NCBI GenBank assembly: GCA_030247885.1
Contig: JAPDRO010000017.1
Span: forward strand, 657,835-721,834
Source: Taxawa tesnikishii (nom. ined.)
Lineage: Eukaryota > Ascomycota > Dothideomycetes > Dothideales
Reading direction: 5' to 3'
DNA length: 64,000 nt
Shown: positions 34,337 to 44,706 of the stretch, piece by piece
Numbering within the stretch: the first letter of the stretch is position 1
How the letters are laid out: each line of letters starts with the position of its first letter
Program-made: the position numbers and the translations under genes
The notes under the pieces: generated by a model
What the model saw: the letters and a program-made list of their open reading frames with translations, nothing else
The model's database searches: none
Told to the model about the DNA's origin: nothing

Positions 34337-36226
34337 CTACCTACTTCCTGGCACCTTATTAGTGCGTGCTGCAGCAACACTAACAGTTCTCCGAGAGGTT
34401 TCGACTGCATGATACCGAATAGCGACCTCGTCTTTAGAGTCTTCCTCCCCATCACTAGCTAGTCCTTCAGGCAACACTTCTAATTCCTCTAGAGGGTCTA
34501 CCGTAAGGAACCTTGCTCGTACAAGGCGGCCCGGATATACATCCTCCTCTTCTTCTTCCACTCTCGCTGTCCGGATAACTACCTTCTTTGGTCCGAAGTA
34601 TTCCAGTACCTGCTCGTACCGAGAAGGTTCTCCTCTCTCCTCTTGGCCGTGGAGACGTTTTAGGGGCTTGTCTCTACTACCTAAGAAGATACCGTTGCTA
34701 TCACGGTGCGCCCAGCCTTTACGCTCATACTCTTCAAGATATGTGCAGCTGTTCGTACCATGACCTGGTTTGTAGTAGAACTAGCAATTCATGGGTCCTT
34801 GAGGGCGCACAAGGATAGCATTCGCCCCTGTGGCTAGGGATCCGGAGGCCCTCTAATACTGTCCTCCAGTAGTTATAAGTGTTGCTCTCGCAACGTTCTC
34901 CGAACCTTTCTGTACATGTACCGGTACAAAGTGATTGACTAGCTAGCCTACGCAAATGGATATCTTGCTCACTTGCTCGGCCAGTTTCTCCACAGCCTTA
35001 TCAGTGTGCCCTCCACGCACCTGATTAGTCTTGAAGCTCATAGCCATGCTCTTTTTCGGAGCACGGTATGATTCTACTATCTCCTCGAAACGACTATCAT
35101 TAGTTACAAGGCCTGCAATCCCTTAATAACCGATCTTCTCATCTAAGAACTTCTTAGCTACCTTCATGATCTTTGCAAAGTCTCTGAAAGTGGCCGGATC
35201 CTCGCCATCCAACTGTGCCTTCTAATACACCTTCTCCGACACAGAGGGTGCTAGTCCGCGCAATAGTAAAGACGCTCGTTCGACTACATTCATGTACTCA
35301 TCTAGTACTCTCTTCTGTAGAACCTAGAAGCGCTAATAGTATCCTTTCTAGTCCTCCAGAGTTTTACCTTTCTAATCCTTAGCCTTTTTACAGAGAGTAG
35401 CCAGTGCAGACTTAGCATTCCTCGGATGGTCGATATTATCCTTTCGGTACTCTCGGAGGATCTCTCTCTTTAAACTAGTCCATTCCCTATCCGCATAGGA
35501 ATCTAGAGACCGGATGAATTTAGCAGGTCCTTCATCTACATACCGAGGAAGAGATCTGATAGACTTCTCTAGAGTGGTAAAGTTGTTAATACACTACTCT
35601 TCCCAGTCTTCAACGAACCGAGTGACATTGCTACCAGTGAACCTTGGAGATCTAGCAGCATCCGGCCCTAGCAAGTTGCTACTAGCGACAAGGCAACGGA
35701 GATCTCTAATAGACAAGCCTTGCCCTCCACCTACACCAATGGATGCCTAAACAGGAGCAGCAGGTTAAACCGTGGTAGAAGTAGTCGTAGTTCTGCCTTA
35801 GCTGTCACTAGGAGTGCGGATAGCCTGACCATTGGACGAGGACGTCTCTGTAACTAGTGGAGGCTCAGGATTACCGTCTGGAGTGAGTCCAGGAACATCG
35901 TTATAGGTGTTAGATAGCATAGAATCCTCGTCGGACTAGTGTCCTCTATCAGCAGCACGGAAGGCACTAAACGCTTCTCCTTCTCCGAAAGCAATGCTCT
36001 AAGTAACGTTCTCGGACATAGTAAGTTCCGCAGATGTTGTAGCGTAGTAACAATAGTATAGTTTCCGTTGCAATAAGATTTCCAATACTATCTTTAGTAG
36101 ATGAATGTAGATCTCCATCCAGAGTAGTACTATCGTCTCTATCTTTTGTAGTAGCTCGGTACCCCACACTTTATTTTTAATCTCCAGTAAGGTTCGTCCC
36201 TGATATAGGTATGCCCTAGCATCCAT
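34337..36226 (-). pseudogene. gypsy gag region, fragmented
   Basis: Several short open blocks on the minus strand separated by TAG codons. A degraded zinc-knuckle region reads YYKPGHGTNSCTYLEEYERK at about 34720-34790. Downstream is the acidic block EEEEEDVYPGRLVRARFLTV. The N-terminal part has no distinctive domain by eye. Forms the particle core in active relatives. Confidence 0.65.
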
Positions 36227-36574
36227 GTAGTCCTCGTGTTTCCAGATCTAGCTAGGCCTTCGATACTACTTGCCCTTGTAAGCACGCCTTCGACCCCTCT
36301 AGTCTAGACACGCTCCGATTCCAGAATAGGAAGCCTTAAGACGCCGGCTATGCGATGCCTTACAAGGGTTCCTTGCACACTGTGTCGCCGATATAGGAGC
36401 CATCTCTAGCCTCCGAGGTCCTCCGTATCGTCGTAGATACGCGAGTAGCTAAAGGGGTCAATCGTCCTCCCAGTATCGACTAGAACCTCTGCTGTTCTCC
36501 TACTACTCTACGCACTCCTTCTGTTGACTGTTTCCTCAAGGGCTTTGTTTCTCCCCTAGCACGGTCACCAAAAA

Positions 36575-36801
36575 TGTGGTGGGAAGAACCCTATGTTGGG
36601 TTAGGTCAAGACTATAGAAGGCAGCTACGCAAGTAGTAATGGAGACAGTAGTTAGTAAGACATAAGACAAGAACAAGACGTAGAAAGAACAGTTGTTGAT
36701 TAAATGAGTGACTATCTTGTGTGCGGACTAAATAAGTAGGAATCAAAGGTAGCTTCCACGTGACTAACAACCCATGACTATCCAGCGGCTACCCCACCAC
36801 A
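36575..36801 (-). repeat. 5' LTR of the gypsy element
   Basis: Partner of 25632-25858. It begins at the element's 5' side on the minus strand and is followed by TTTTTGGTGACCGTGCTAGG as the putative primer-binding region. Confidence 0.9.
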
Positions 36802-36807
36802 ATATAT

Positions 36808-37478
36808 ACGCGCAAAAGTTAAGGCTATTATAATAAGGAATATTCTAAGCAAATAGAGAGCTACTAGTCTAATACTACTAAGCCTTATAATAGTACTTAA
36901 TAAGCTACTTATAAAATCGACTATAGTAAATTTATAACTTTATATACTTTTATAATAACTTAATCTAAACCTTTTACTACTTAATAACTTTCCTCTAAAT
37001 AGTACTAAGCTACGTAAAGTAAACGTATTATTTAACTTTATAATTAAGGTAATTTAGGAGACTTTATTCCTAGTAAAGTAATATATAAAGTAAATAACTC
37101 GTACTTTTAAAGTAATATATAGTAAGAACGTTACTTTACGTAAGTAATTATAAGAATAAAAAAGCTTCTTAATGCGCGAAAGGTCTAGAAGAAGGAAAAA
37201 CGAGTCGTATTAAAGAGTAGGTTTATATTTAGTATATAAGAAGTACTTAAGATAATTAAGGTAGCTAAAGTAGAGTTATCGACTAAAAAACTACGCGGAC
37301 GCCTACGCAAGCGTATAATTAAAGAAGTGCTAGAGGATAAGGAAGATCAAGTGCCTAAAAACATATATAGCGACTCAGATTCTGACTACATTATTGTTAC
37401 GGTGCGCAAGTAGCCATCGAATGTAGACATCGGCGTTATCGTGTCTCGCTTCCCTACCTGTCTCGCTTCCCCGCAGTT
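36808..37478 (+). repeat. Right piece of element A including its right inverted repeat
   Basis: RIP-mutated C-terminal coding part ending with KKLRGRPRKRIIKEVLEDK, then SDSDYIIVTVRK and a stop near 37412, then the unmutated right terminal repeat at about 37441-37478. The last 150 bp are much less mutated than the rest. Confidence 0.65.
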
Positions 37479-38345
37479 TACGTTATGGAAAGTCTCGTGC
37501 CGTCATATTGTCTGGTTTTCGCTAGCCTCAAACCAGCCGTCGCATATTCCTGCATCGCACCGCTGGTCCTCGGCTTTGCAACGCTTGGCCTCTTCTTCCT
37601 TTGCTTTGCTTTCCGCTACAATGTCTCTCACGTACTCACTATGGCAGTAGACACCAAAGGCGACACGCACGGTCGGGCAATGCAACACTTCAGTGTTGGT
37701 ATCTATATTGCCGAGCTGTGTCTGATTGGACTCATAGGTGCCGAGGGAGCCAAAGGACCGACATAACACATAGTTATCCTCTTGATTCTCACCTTCGCGT
37801 ATCAGGATTACCTGAACTTGATTTTGGCCCCTCTGACCAACAGCTTGTCAGATGAGGTCAGGGCGGAAGATGACAAAAAAGCGTTGGATGAAGTAGATGT
37901 AGAAGGAGGTGAAGCAATTGATGGCCCATCGGATGGCATCCAGCCAAAGCGGCCTAACGGCACCAGCGGCAACAAGATGGTCGATGAGATCCTTCGACAT
38001 GGGAAACAGGGCGGTCTGCTTTCACCATTCCTCTTCCACGGATCTAGGAGCAAGTATCACCAATCTCGAGAACAAGTCCGTGAGGCTTTCCCCGGAAAGC
38101 CGGTTCCAAGGTTGTCGAAGGAGATCGTCAAGCATGCGTACCATCATCCGGCTATCACTGCGAAGCCGCCAAAATCATGAATCATGAAGGACGCACTGCG
38201 TGTGTTAAAGCAGGAGGTCAAGGACTCCAAGAGAATCGTCGATATCACCGATGAAAGGGCGGAATTCAACGAGAAGGGCGGCATTGTCTGTAGACAAAAT
38301 AGTGTGAGAGACGCGCCCATCTGGAAGAAAAGAGTTGAGCGTTGA
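37479..38345 (+). pseudogene. CSC1/TMEM63-like channel relic, downstream part
   Basis: Starts exactly at the TA next to element A. After a probable intron acceptor (accag near 37545) it reads VAYSCIAPLVLGFATLGLFF, AFRYNVSHVLTMAVDTKG and FSVGIYIAELCLIGLIGAEG, which are late helices of the DUF221/RSN1_7TM domain. In the same frame a TAA at 37764-37766 interrupts, then LLILTFAYQDYLNLILAPLT and a hydrophilic tail continue, a TGA interrupts at 38178-38180, and EVKDSKRIVDITDERAEFNE leads to a final stop near 38345. Two nonsense codons plus loss of the 5' half make it a pseudogene. In intact relatives the protein is a membrane mechanosensitive cation channel. Confidence 0.75.
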
Positions 38346-38782
38346 TCTACTACCTGGAGTGGAATCCGGAAACACCTAGCACTCAAATTCCAATGTCTGG
38401 AGGAACAGCACGCTGCATTGTCCAGGAATCCTACACTAGCGTTTTCACGAGATCACCGTTCGTGACTGGGTTCTGGGACAGAGTCAAGTGTTTCTCTCCA
38501 CATGGCTATATTTATGCTGCTCGTCCCCACTCGAGATATTAAAAGAACGATCTGGCTGCGTACTGTTGATCCAAGCTCTGCACAACCAGAGTGAAATGAT
38601 TGGTTTTTCCAAGACACGAAATCACACCTTAAGGTCAATCGGTGGCATTTGTGAAGGCCACTTCGAGTGGAGACAAGAGAAGACAAAGACTATATAGTTC
38701 TGTTATAGGAGTAAATTTTGGTATCATAAAAAGCATAACATTGCATCATAAACATCCTAACGAGCCCTCCTTGTGAATGATC
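38346..38782. other. Intergenic, no gene recognised
   Basis: Lies between the channel relic and the dioxygenase 3' end. Short open frames only. Confidence 0.4.
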
Positions 38783-39958
38783 TCAAGCTTCCGCCTTGAT
38801 GTATGGAATACCAGTCAACTTGTATACCCGCTCGGACAGCTGAGGCTTCTTCCTTGGCTCACTTCTGTTGTGAGGGTCTGGCTCACCATTCCTACTCGCT
38901 TGGTTTCTGCCCATGACCTTGCAGTTGGGCCCTGCCCTCTCTATCAGTATATCATTTCGGCTAACCAAGGATGGGGTGGGGCGTGGGGGACACTTACAGT
39001 GAGTGGTACCGAACCAACCCTCGAATGCGACCTTCTTTCTCTGTAGCTCTTCCTGGGTGGCCTCTGCGACTGGCATGTAGCATGTATAGACACAGAAACG
39101 AGACTGATCAGTTGTAGATGAGAGGTTATAGTGAGGTGTACGGGAGTCCCAGAGAAGGAGATCTCCAGGTTCGGCGCAGACCTTTGTCCAGCGGCAGCCG
39201 TGCTCCTCGAGCCATTTCATGCCTTCATTGGTAAAACCATACCACTCGGGGTTCCTGCAACAGATTAGCCGGATGCTTCCTCTCGACCAGTCACGACTGA
39301 CCACCACCTACCAGGCAGGAATGGGTGTCTCCCATTTCATCTCCTTGTGGAACTGCTCGCTCAACAGATGCGCACCTTCACAAACGATGAGACCGCCATC
39401 ATCGGGGCCATTTGGTAGAAGGTTTACCAGCCCTTGTAAACATCTGAATCCATTCTTAGTGGGGTCCTGATCTTGATGAGGCCAAGGCCTGTTAGGAGGC
39501 AGATCCGTGCGTCCAGCGAGACCGAAGTTGACGGCGTCGAACGAGACGATCAAATCTTTAGTGTTAAGGACGGTTTCAAAGACGGAAAGAACACCAGGCT
39601 CGGCGCGGATCTCCCAAGCGAAATCTTCGTGGGTTACTGCGTAGTCGAGGCACATGCCCTTGTTGTTGATCTCAGGAAGGTGCTCGTTCTTCCATGTGCT
39701 GCGGTCATTGCGGTCGTACCCCAGGCCGCTATCGTGTGTTAGTGGATGTTTGAGAGAGCGTCGCAACGAGTATAAAAGGTCATACAAGTCTTCAAGCCAT
39801 TGGTGCATGCGGTTCGCGTAATCCTCTGCCCTCTCCTTGGGAACAGCACCCTTTACAACAGCATAACCATTCTTGGCCAAGTCAGCCTGCCAGTCAGTGG
39901 CGCCGACAAGGTGAATGGCAGTCTTGGGAACTTCGGTGTAGACTTCAGAGAAACCCAT
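38783..39958 (-). CDS. Phytanoyl-CoA dioxygenase (PhyH)-like oxygenase, copy 2
   Basis: Paralogue of 17824-19176, with a different N-terminus (MGFSEVYTEVPKTAIHLVGA). Motifs are KNGYAVVKGAVPKERA, the iron-binding H-x-D in PWPHQDQDP, GLVNLLPNGPDDGGLIVCEG, the distal His in DSRTPHYNLSS and the C-terminus ERVYKLTGIPYIKAEA. Exons are 39958-39786, 39728-39312, 39254-38998 and 38931-38783; all introns are GT-AG with TAG or CAG acceptors. The last intron restores THWP, which aligns with SHWP in copy 1. Reading frame is intact once spliced. None of its three intron positions is shared with copy 1. Substrate unknown. Confidence 0.88.
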
Positions 39959-40718
39959 TGTAAAGAGCCGTGAGTATCCGGTGTGATGAAGACGATGAGG
40001 ACTGGGGAGAAGTTGACCAGTTTCAAAAGAGAGTCCTATTATATCCTCTTTCTGGGATCGCCCAAGCCGCCAATGTACCCTTTCACCTGACTTGGAGATG
40101 AAAGCTACCGTGTTCTGGCTCTCTCACTCGATGTGGCTTGCATCCGAGCGAGTGAAACCCGACGGAGGAAAATGTGGGGGCGCGGGGTTGTTCGGCTCAC
40201 TAAGGAGCCGAGGCGCACCGAGCCCAGAGTGTCAACGACCGAGCTGACCGAACCGAACCGAATGTGAGGGACATGTGGAGGACACTGGGTTCAGGGGTCT
40301 TGATGCGGAGGTTTGGATGATACCCAGTCCAGGAGTTCCGATGCGGGGAAGTGGCAGGTAACGGCACCTCGCTGCAGTGAAGTCCAGATATGACCGGTCC
40401 AGACCCGCTTGACGGTCGAAGCTAAAATCGCGTTGTCCGTAGTGGCAAGTGTTGTGCACAAAGTAGACTTGAGATACCGACGCTAACATTTGGAAGGCAA
40501 AATGCGAGATCACGCCGTCTGGATGGTTGTTAATGAGTAAAGGATTCGGTTTATTTGGTCGTTTTGGAGGATCAGACCAGACAACACATAAACTTCCAGA
40601 TCTATACCACAAGTGCTTGCCACCAACATGATGCAATTCTATAGCCCTTGACTGTTCTGGGGTCCATAAGTCATCAACCAAGCTATCTGTGTCATACACA
40701 AAACAAGAAGCGAGCCAG
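39959..40718. other. Promoter of dioxygenase 2 and 3' flank of the MFS gene
   Basis: Contains the CGG-triplet element at 40248-40260 and a tttatac-type AT stretch near 40030-40045. An open frame at 40232-40753 has no family resemblance. Confidence 0.45.
40248..40260. promoter_or_regulatory. CCGAACCGAACCG element upstream of dioxygenase 2
   Basis: Exact reverse complement of the 13-mer at 14980 and 19428, 290 bp from the dioxygenase 2 start. Confidence 0.45.
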
Positions 40719-42411
40719 CTACACCTCTGACTTCCGCTCTGTCGTCTCTGCACTGGCTGGAGTTACCACGGTCTCTTCCACTATCGCATCGTTCTCCTCG
40801 TTCTGCTTGGGTTTCAAGCTTACATCAACCTTGCCAATCCAAATCGTTGACACGAGCATGACGCCACAGAATGCTGTGTAAAAGATCCACATGTTGCTCA
40901 ATGCGGCCGCGTACTTGTCCGAAACCTCGCCACCACCGGCAGAGGCTAGTCCATTACCCGTCAAGGAACTAGAACCAAGACCTCTCTGCAGTACAACACC
41001 TCCGACAACGATGGACAGGGAAGTGATGAGACTGCGAAGGAAAGTGAAGGCAGAGTTGGCGGCTGCAACATCCCTCTGCTTGACCACACTTTGGAGTGCG
41101 ATCATGGGGGCTTGGAACAGCGGACCGGCGCCAATACCGGCGATGACTTGGAAGACGATAATCTTCCAGATGAGCAGTTTTGGGCCAAAGTCGATGAACA
41201 ATCCGGTCCCGAGTGTCATGAAGAAAGACCCAAACCACATGGCGGGGCTAACTTTACCCGTTTTGCGGATGAAAACTCCAGTGCCAAAGGTGCATACCGA
41301 CAGAGGCAGAACCAGGGCGAACAAGAGTACACCTGAGATGATTGCCGAGCGTCCCAGGACCGCCTGGAAATACAGAGCCAGATAGAAATCGAACGCGATG
41401 AAGACGAAGCTGTGACAGCAAGCCACAGCGAGCGCTGCTCGACTGGTACGCGATGCGAAAACGCGGATAGGGATGAGTGGGACTTTGGCGAACTTCCACT
41501 CCCAGGTCATGAATGCTGCCAGTAGAAAAACACCGGCGATGATCATACAAAGTGTGTATGCCGAAGTCCAAGAATGTTGATGGCTGGCACCACCTTCCAG
41601 TCCGAGGAGGAAAAGGATGGCTCCAGCAGGGATCAGGAAGCAGCCCAGCCAGTCGAGCTGTTCCAACGCCTCTTTGTATGGGGCTCTCTTGATGTTGAGC
41701 TTCAGGCAAATGACTGCCAGGACGAGCGAAATGCCGTCCAGGGGCAGATTGATGTAGACTGTCAATTGATATGTTAGCTCAGTCCTCCTGAAATCGATCA
41801 AAACGATACTTACAGCACCATCTCCAACCAATGGTCGAAGTGAAGACACCTCCTAGCATGGGGCCCAACGCACTTGCAATAGCCCAGACGATTGCAGACA
41901 AACCATAGTACTTTGCTCGGTCCTCCAGCGGAAAAATATCACTGATGATGATGGTATTGAGGATCATCATTCCTCCTCCTCCAATGCCCTGCAAGCAACG
42001 ACCTCCAATGAGGACCAGGATTGAGTTGGAAAGAGCGGCCAGCAGACTCCCCGCGAGAAACAGAGTATTTGCAGTCAGGAGAGCAGTTTTCCTTCCGGTA
42101 ACATCTGATAACTTCGCCCAGAGTGGTGTTGATGCTGTACTTGCAAGATTATATGCTGAGCCGACCCATGTATACTGTGCCGAAGTGGCATGTAAACTGC
42201 TCGCTATCGTCGGAAGCGCAGTCGCGACAATGGTGATGTCCAAGGCGGCGAGAAATTGTGCAAGACAGAGCGACAGCATCACCAGTCTTCTTCGTGTGGT
42301 TCCCATCGTGTTCTTGACCTTCTCCGACACGTCAGTCTGCACGCGGCTCAGTTCCAGACCCTGCTGAACATCCCTCTGCCCTTCGGTCATTGTTGGATGG
42401 GTTTTCGACAT
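40719..42411 (-). CDS. MFS transporter, DHA2 (14-helix drug:H+ antiporter) family
   Basis: Plasma- or vacuolar-membrane exporter of toxins or drugs. MSKTHPTMTEG at 42411 is chosen as start because upstream frame content is not protein-like. Signature segments are FLAALDITIVATALPTIAS, motif A-like AKLSDVTGRKTALL, GRCLQGIGGGGMMILNTI and motif C-like SALGPMLGGVFTSTIGWRW. An intron at 41759-41813 has GTAAGT, gctaac and CAG signals. Then FYINLPLDGISLVLAV, PLIPIRVFASRTSRAALAVA and VIAGIGAGPLFQAPMIALQS follow. The C-terminus is hydrophilic and acidic. The frame is open apart from this intron. Lies beside dioxygenase 2, with regions of RIP-mutated DNA starting upstream. Confidence 0.9.
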
Positions 42412-42885
42412 TACGGCGTTTGCTGAGGAAAGGCTCGACAAAGATCGAGGGCAACGACAACGAGGTAATTCCTCTGCAGAGCACACCGGACAACGGCGCG
42501 GCATGCATGATTCGCCGCGTCGGCATGAGGCTTGCGAACATGTATACGTGAAGAGCCGCGTAGTGGAAAGAACTAACATTTCGGGGCAGCTTACCCGGGC
42601 TCGGGCGCTAGTCTGGCCGAGACCTAGAGGATTCGAGCTCCGAGTAAATATATTCGGGGTACTCGGGGTAAGCGACCGACCCCTCGGACTACTTAAACAT
42701 AGATCGTTACTAACTAAGCTATTCGCTAGTTATTGATTTGTATTATATATTTATAGTCCGAAGATAAAGGAGAAGATATATATAGAAATATAAAGTATTA
42801 CTTCTTATTAATTAATTAACTATTTATAATACTTTTAACTTTTTATAAGATAAAAGTAATTATAAAGTTTATTATAGAAATAAAG
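42412..42885. other. MFS promoter and transition to AT-rich DNA
   Basis: GC-rich up to about 42690, with repeated TCGGGGTA units near 42650-42670. After that the composition switches to RIP-type AT-rich sequence. Confidence 0.45.
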
Positions 42886-43007
<122 letters not shown>

Positions 43008-43803
43008 GGTAATTTATAATAATATAAAAATACTAAGACTTAATAAATTATAATAAAAACTAATTATTATTCTTTTTAAGGAGCCTTTAAGTTCTTTATA
43101 AAGTAAAATAAATTTACTTTATAAGTAAGTTTTAAGTATTTTATAATTACTTATAATAATTACTTTTATTTTAAGTAAGTTAATTTAACTTATAATATTA
43201 CTTTAACTTAGTACTACTATTATAAGTTAAAGGAATAAGGTTTATTTCTTTACTTTTATATAATAAAGTTAATTAACTTTAAAGAATATATAAATTTATT
43301 TCTTTATTCTTTTTATACTTAATATATATAATCCTTAGGAAATAGTATTAAAAGGTATATATTACTCTATATATAAGATTATAGCGTTATATCTATAATA
43401 TTAATATAATAAAAAGGTAAGAATAATATATTAAAATATAAAAAGTAAAGTATATATAAGTCTAATTTTATAAGGAAATAAGTAGCTTTAATAGCTTTAA
43501 CTACTATATATACTTATACTATATAATAATATATATATTATATTTTTATAATTATTACAAAAGCTTTAAAGTATATAATAAAGTAATATAAGTATAGTCG
43601 TAATAGTAGACTCTTATATATACTAATTAATAACTTAAGTAAGTTTAATATAAATAATTTTTCTTAGTTTTTAAAGTTATTACTTTATAGTATTCTTAAA
43701 TATATTTCCTACTAAGCTATAATTATATCTATATATATAAGCTTATTTTTATAATTAGTATTAATATATAATATAATAGTAATATTATAAAGTTATTATT
43801 ATA
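43008..43803. repeat. RIP-mutated AT-rich DNA, source unknown
   Basis: Nearly no CpA or TpG. Stops in every frame. No element could be assigned. Confidence 0.6.
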
Positions 43804-44704
43804 ACGTATTTTATAAGTAAGTTAGCTACCTTATAAAACTAGAATACTTACGTAGTAACATTATATAATACCTTAATAATATAACGTATAATATACTTAT
43901 ACTAAAGGAAATATATACTTTACTATTTTTAATATTATATTTAAGTAAATTTAAAGTAAGAGACGTGCTATAGTAATATATATTATACCTTAATTAATAC
44001 TATAAGACTAATACGTTAAATAATACTCTTAATACGACTACGAGCCGAAATTAAAGCGCCTTATAAAACTAAAAAGGAAGTAATAATATAGTATATATTA
44101 AATAAGAGTCTATATAGCGTACTACTCTTAAAGGGAAATATACAAAATATAATAAATAAACTACTAGGAGAGTATAATAGGAAGCCTATTAGTAAGAATT
44201 AAGTTAATAACCTTATTAAGTATATACTTAAGCTATGAATATAATAAAGCTATTTATACGATTACTAGTAAGTTACTTATAAGAATTCGGTAGTTATTTA
44301 GCTTTAGTTTATATTTATTTAGTTAATAAAGGTAAAGTATAATATCTTAAATAAGGATACTTATAACTTTAATAAATTTAGCTTTCTAATAAGTAAGATA
44401 TTATCTTAACTAATTACTATAGACTTAGAGAAACTTAGTAAATAAAAGAAACTATAGCCTAGTAATTACGAGTAAGTTACTTTAATATAAGGTATTAAAA
44501 CTATAGAGTACGTTATCTTACTCTTTATTATCTTTATAAGTAAAGTCCTTATTTTAACTTAGTTTAACGATTTACTTTATAACTAAATTATTAAAGTCTC
44601 TTTTATTAGCTAGACTAATAATAAGTTTACGCTCGCGTAACTTAAGTACTTTAATATATATATAAAGGCTTATACTATTAGAGTATATAGGCTACTTATT
44701 ATTA
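43804..44704 (+). mobile_element. Element B copy 2, left half only, RIP-mutated
   Basis: Matches element B from its left terminal repeat through the middle of the transposase; the homology stops just before the second catalytic Asp codon. One of the two direct units in the terminal repeat is missing. A TA precedes the end. Confidence 0.82.
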
Positions 44705-44706
44705 TA

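Larger units (their letters stand above)
25632..36801 (-). mobile_element. Ty3/gypsy LTR retrotransposon with an extra downstream ORF, inactivated
   Basis: 11,170 bp bounded by 227-bp LTRs and a 4-6 bp AT-repeat target duplication (ATATAT at 25626-25631 and 36802-36807). On the minus strand the order is LTR, gag with zinc knuckle, aspartic protease, reverse transcriptase, RNase H, integrase, then an additional coding region of about 2.7 kb before the 3' LTR. Just inside the 5' LTR is TTTTTGGTGACCGTGCTAGG, the usual position of the primer-binding site; a polypurine tract AGGGGAAGGGAGG precedes the 3' LTR. Coding regions are interrupted mainly by TAG codons where Gln or Trp is expected, plus a few frame breaks, so it cannot move on its own. 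Confidence 0.92.
22621..37478 (+). mobile_element. Element A: old pogo/Fot1-type DNA transposon, split by two later insertions
   Basis: The ends are inverted repeats. The left end, AACTATAGGGAAGCGAGATA at 22621, is a RIP-mutated form of the right end, which reads in reverse complement AACTGCGGGGAAGCGAGACA, ending at 37478. Both are bordered by TA (22619-22620 and 37479-37480). Removing the two insertions leaves pieces 22621-22969, about 24819-25631 and about 36808-37478, together about 1.84 kb, the normal size of a Fot1-like element. Decayed transposase remains are visible: a psq-like helix-turn-helix before the first insertion, a block resembling the PHSSHLLQPLD region at about 25490-25560, and a basic RGRPRKRIIKEVLED tail near 37293-37340. 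Confidence 0.75.

Noticed and set aside
17824-42411. Possible secondary-metabolite gene cluster (oxygenases, MFS transporters, Zn2Cys6 regulators)
   Set aside because: No core synthase is visible and the genes are separated by large transposon blocks; catabolic or accessory roles are equally likely.
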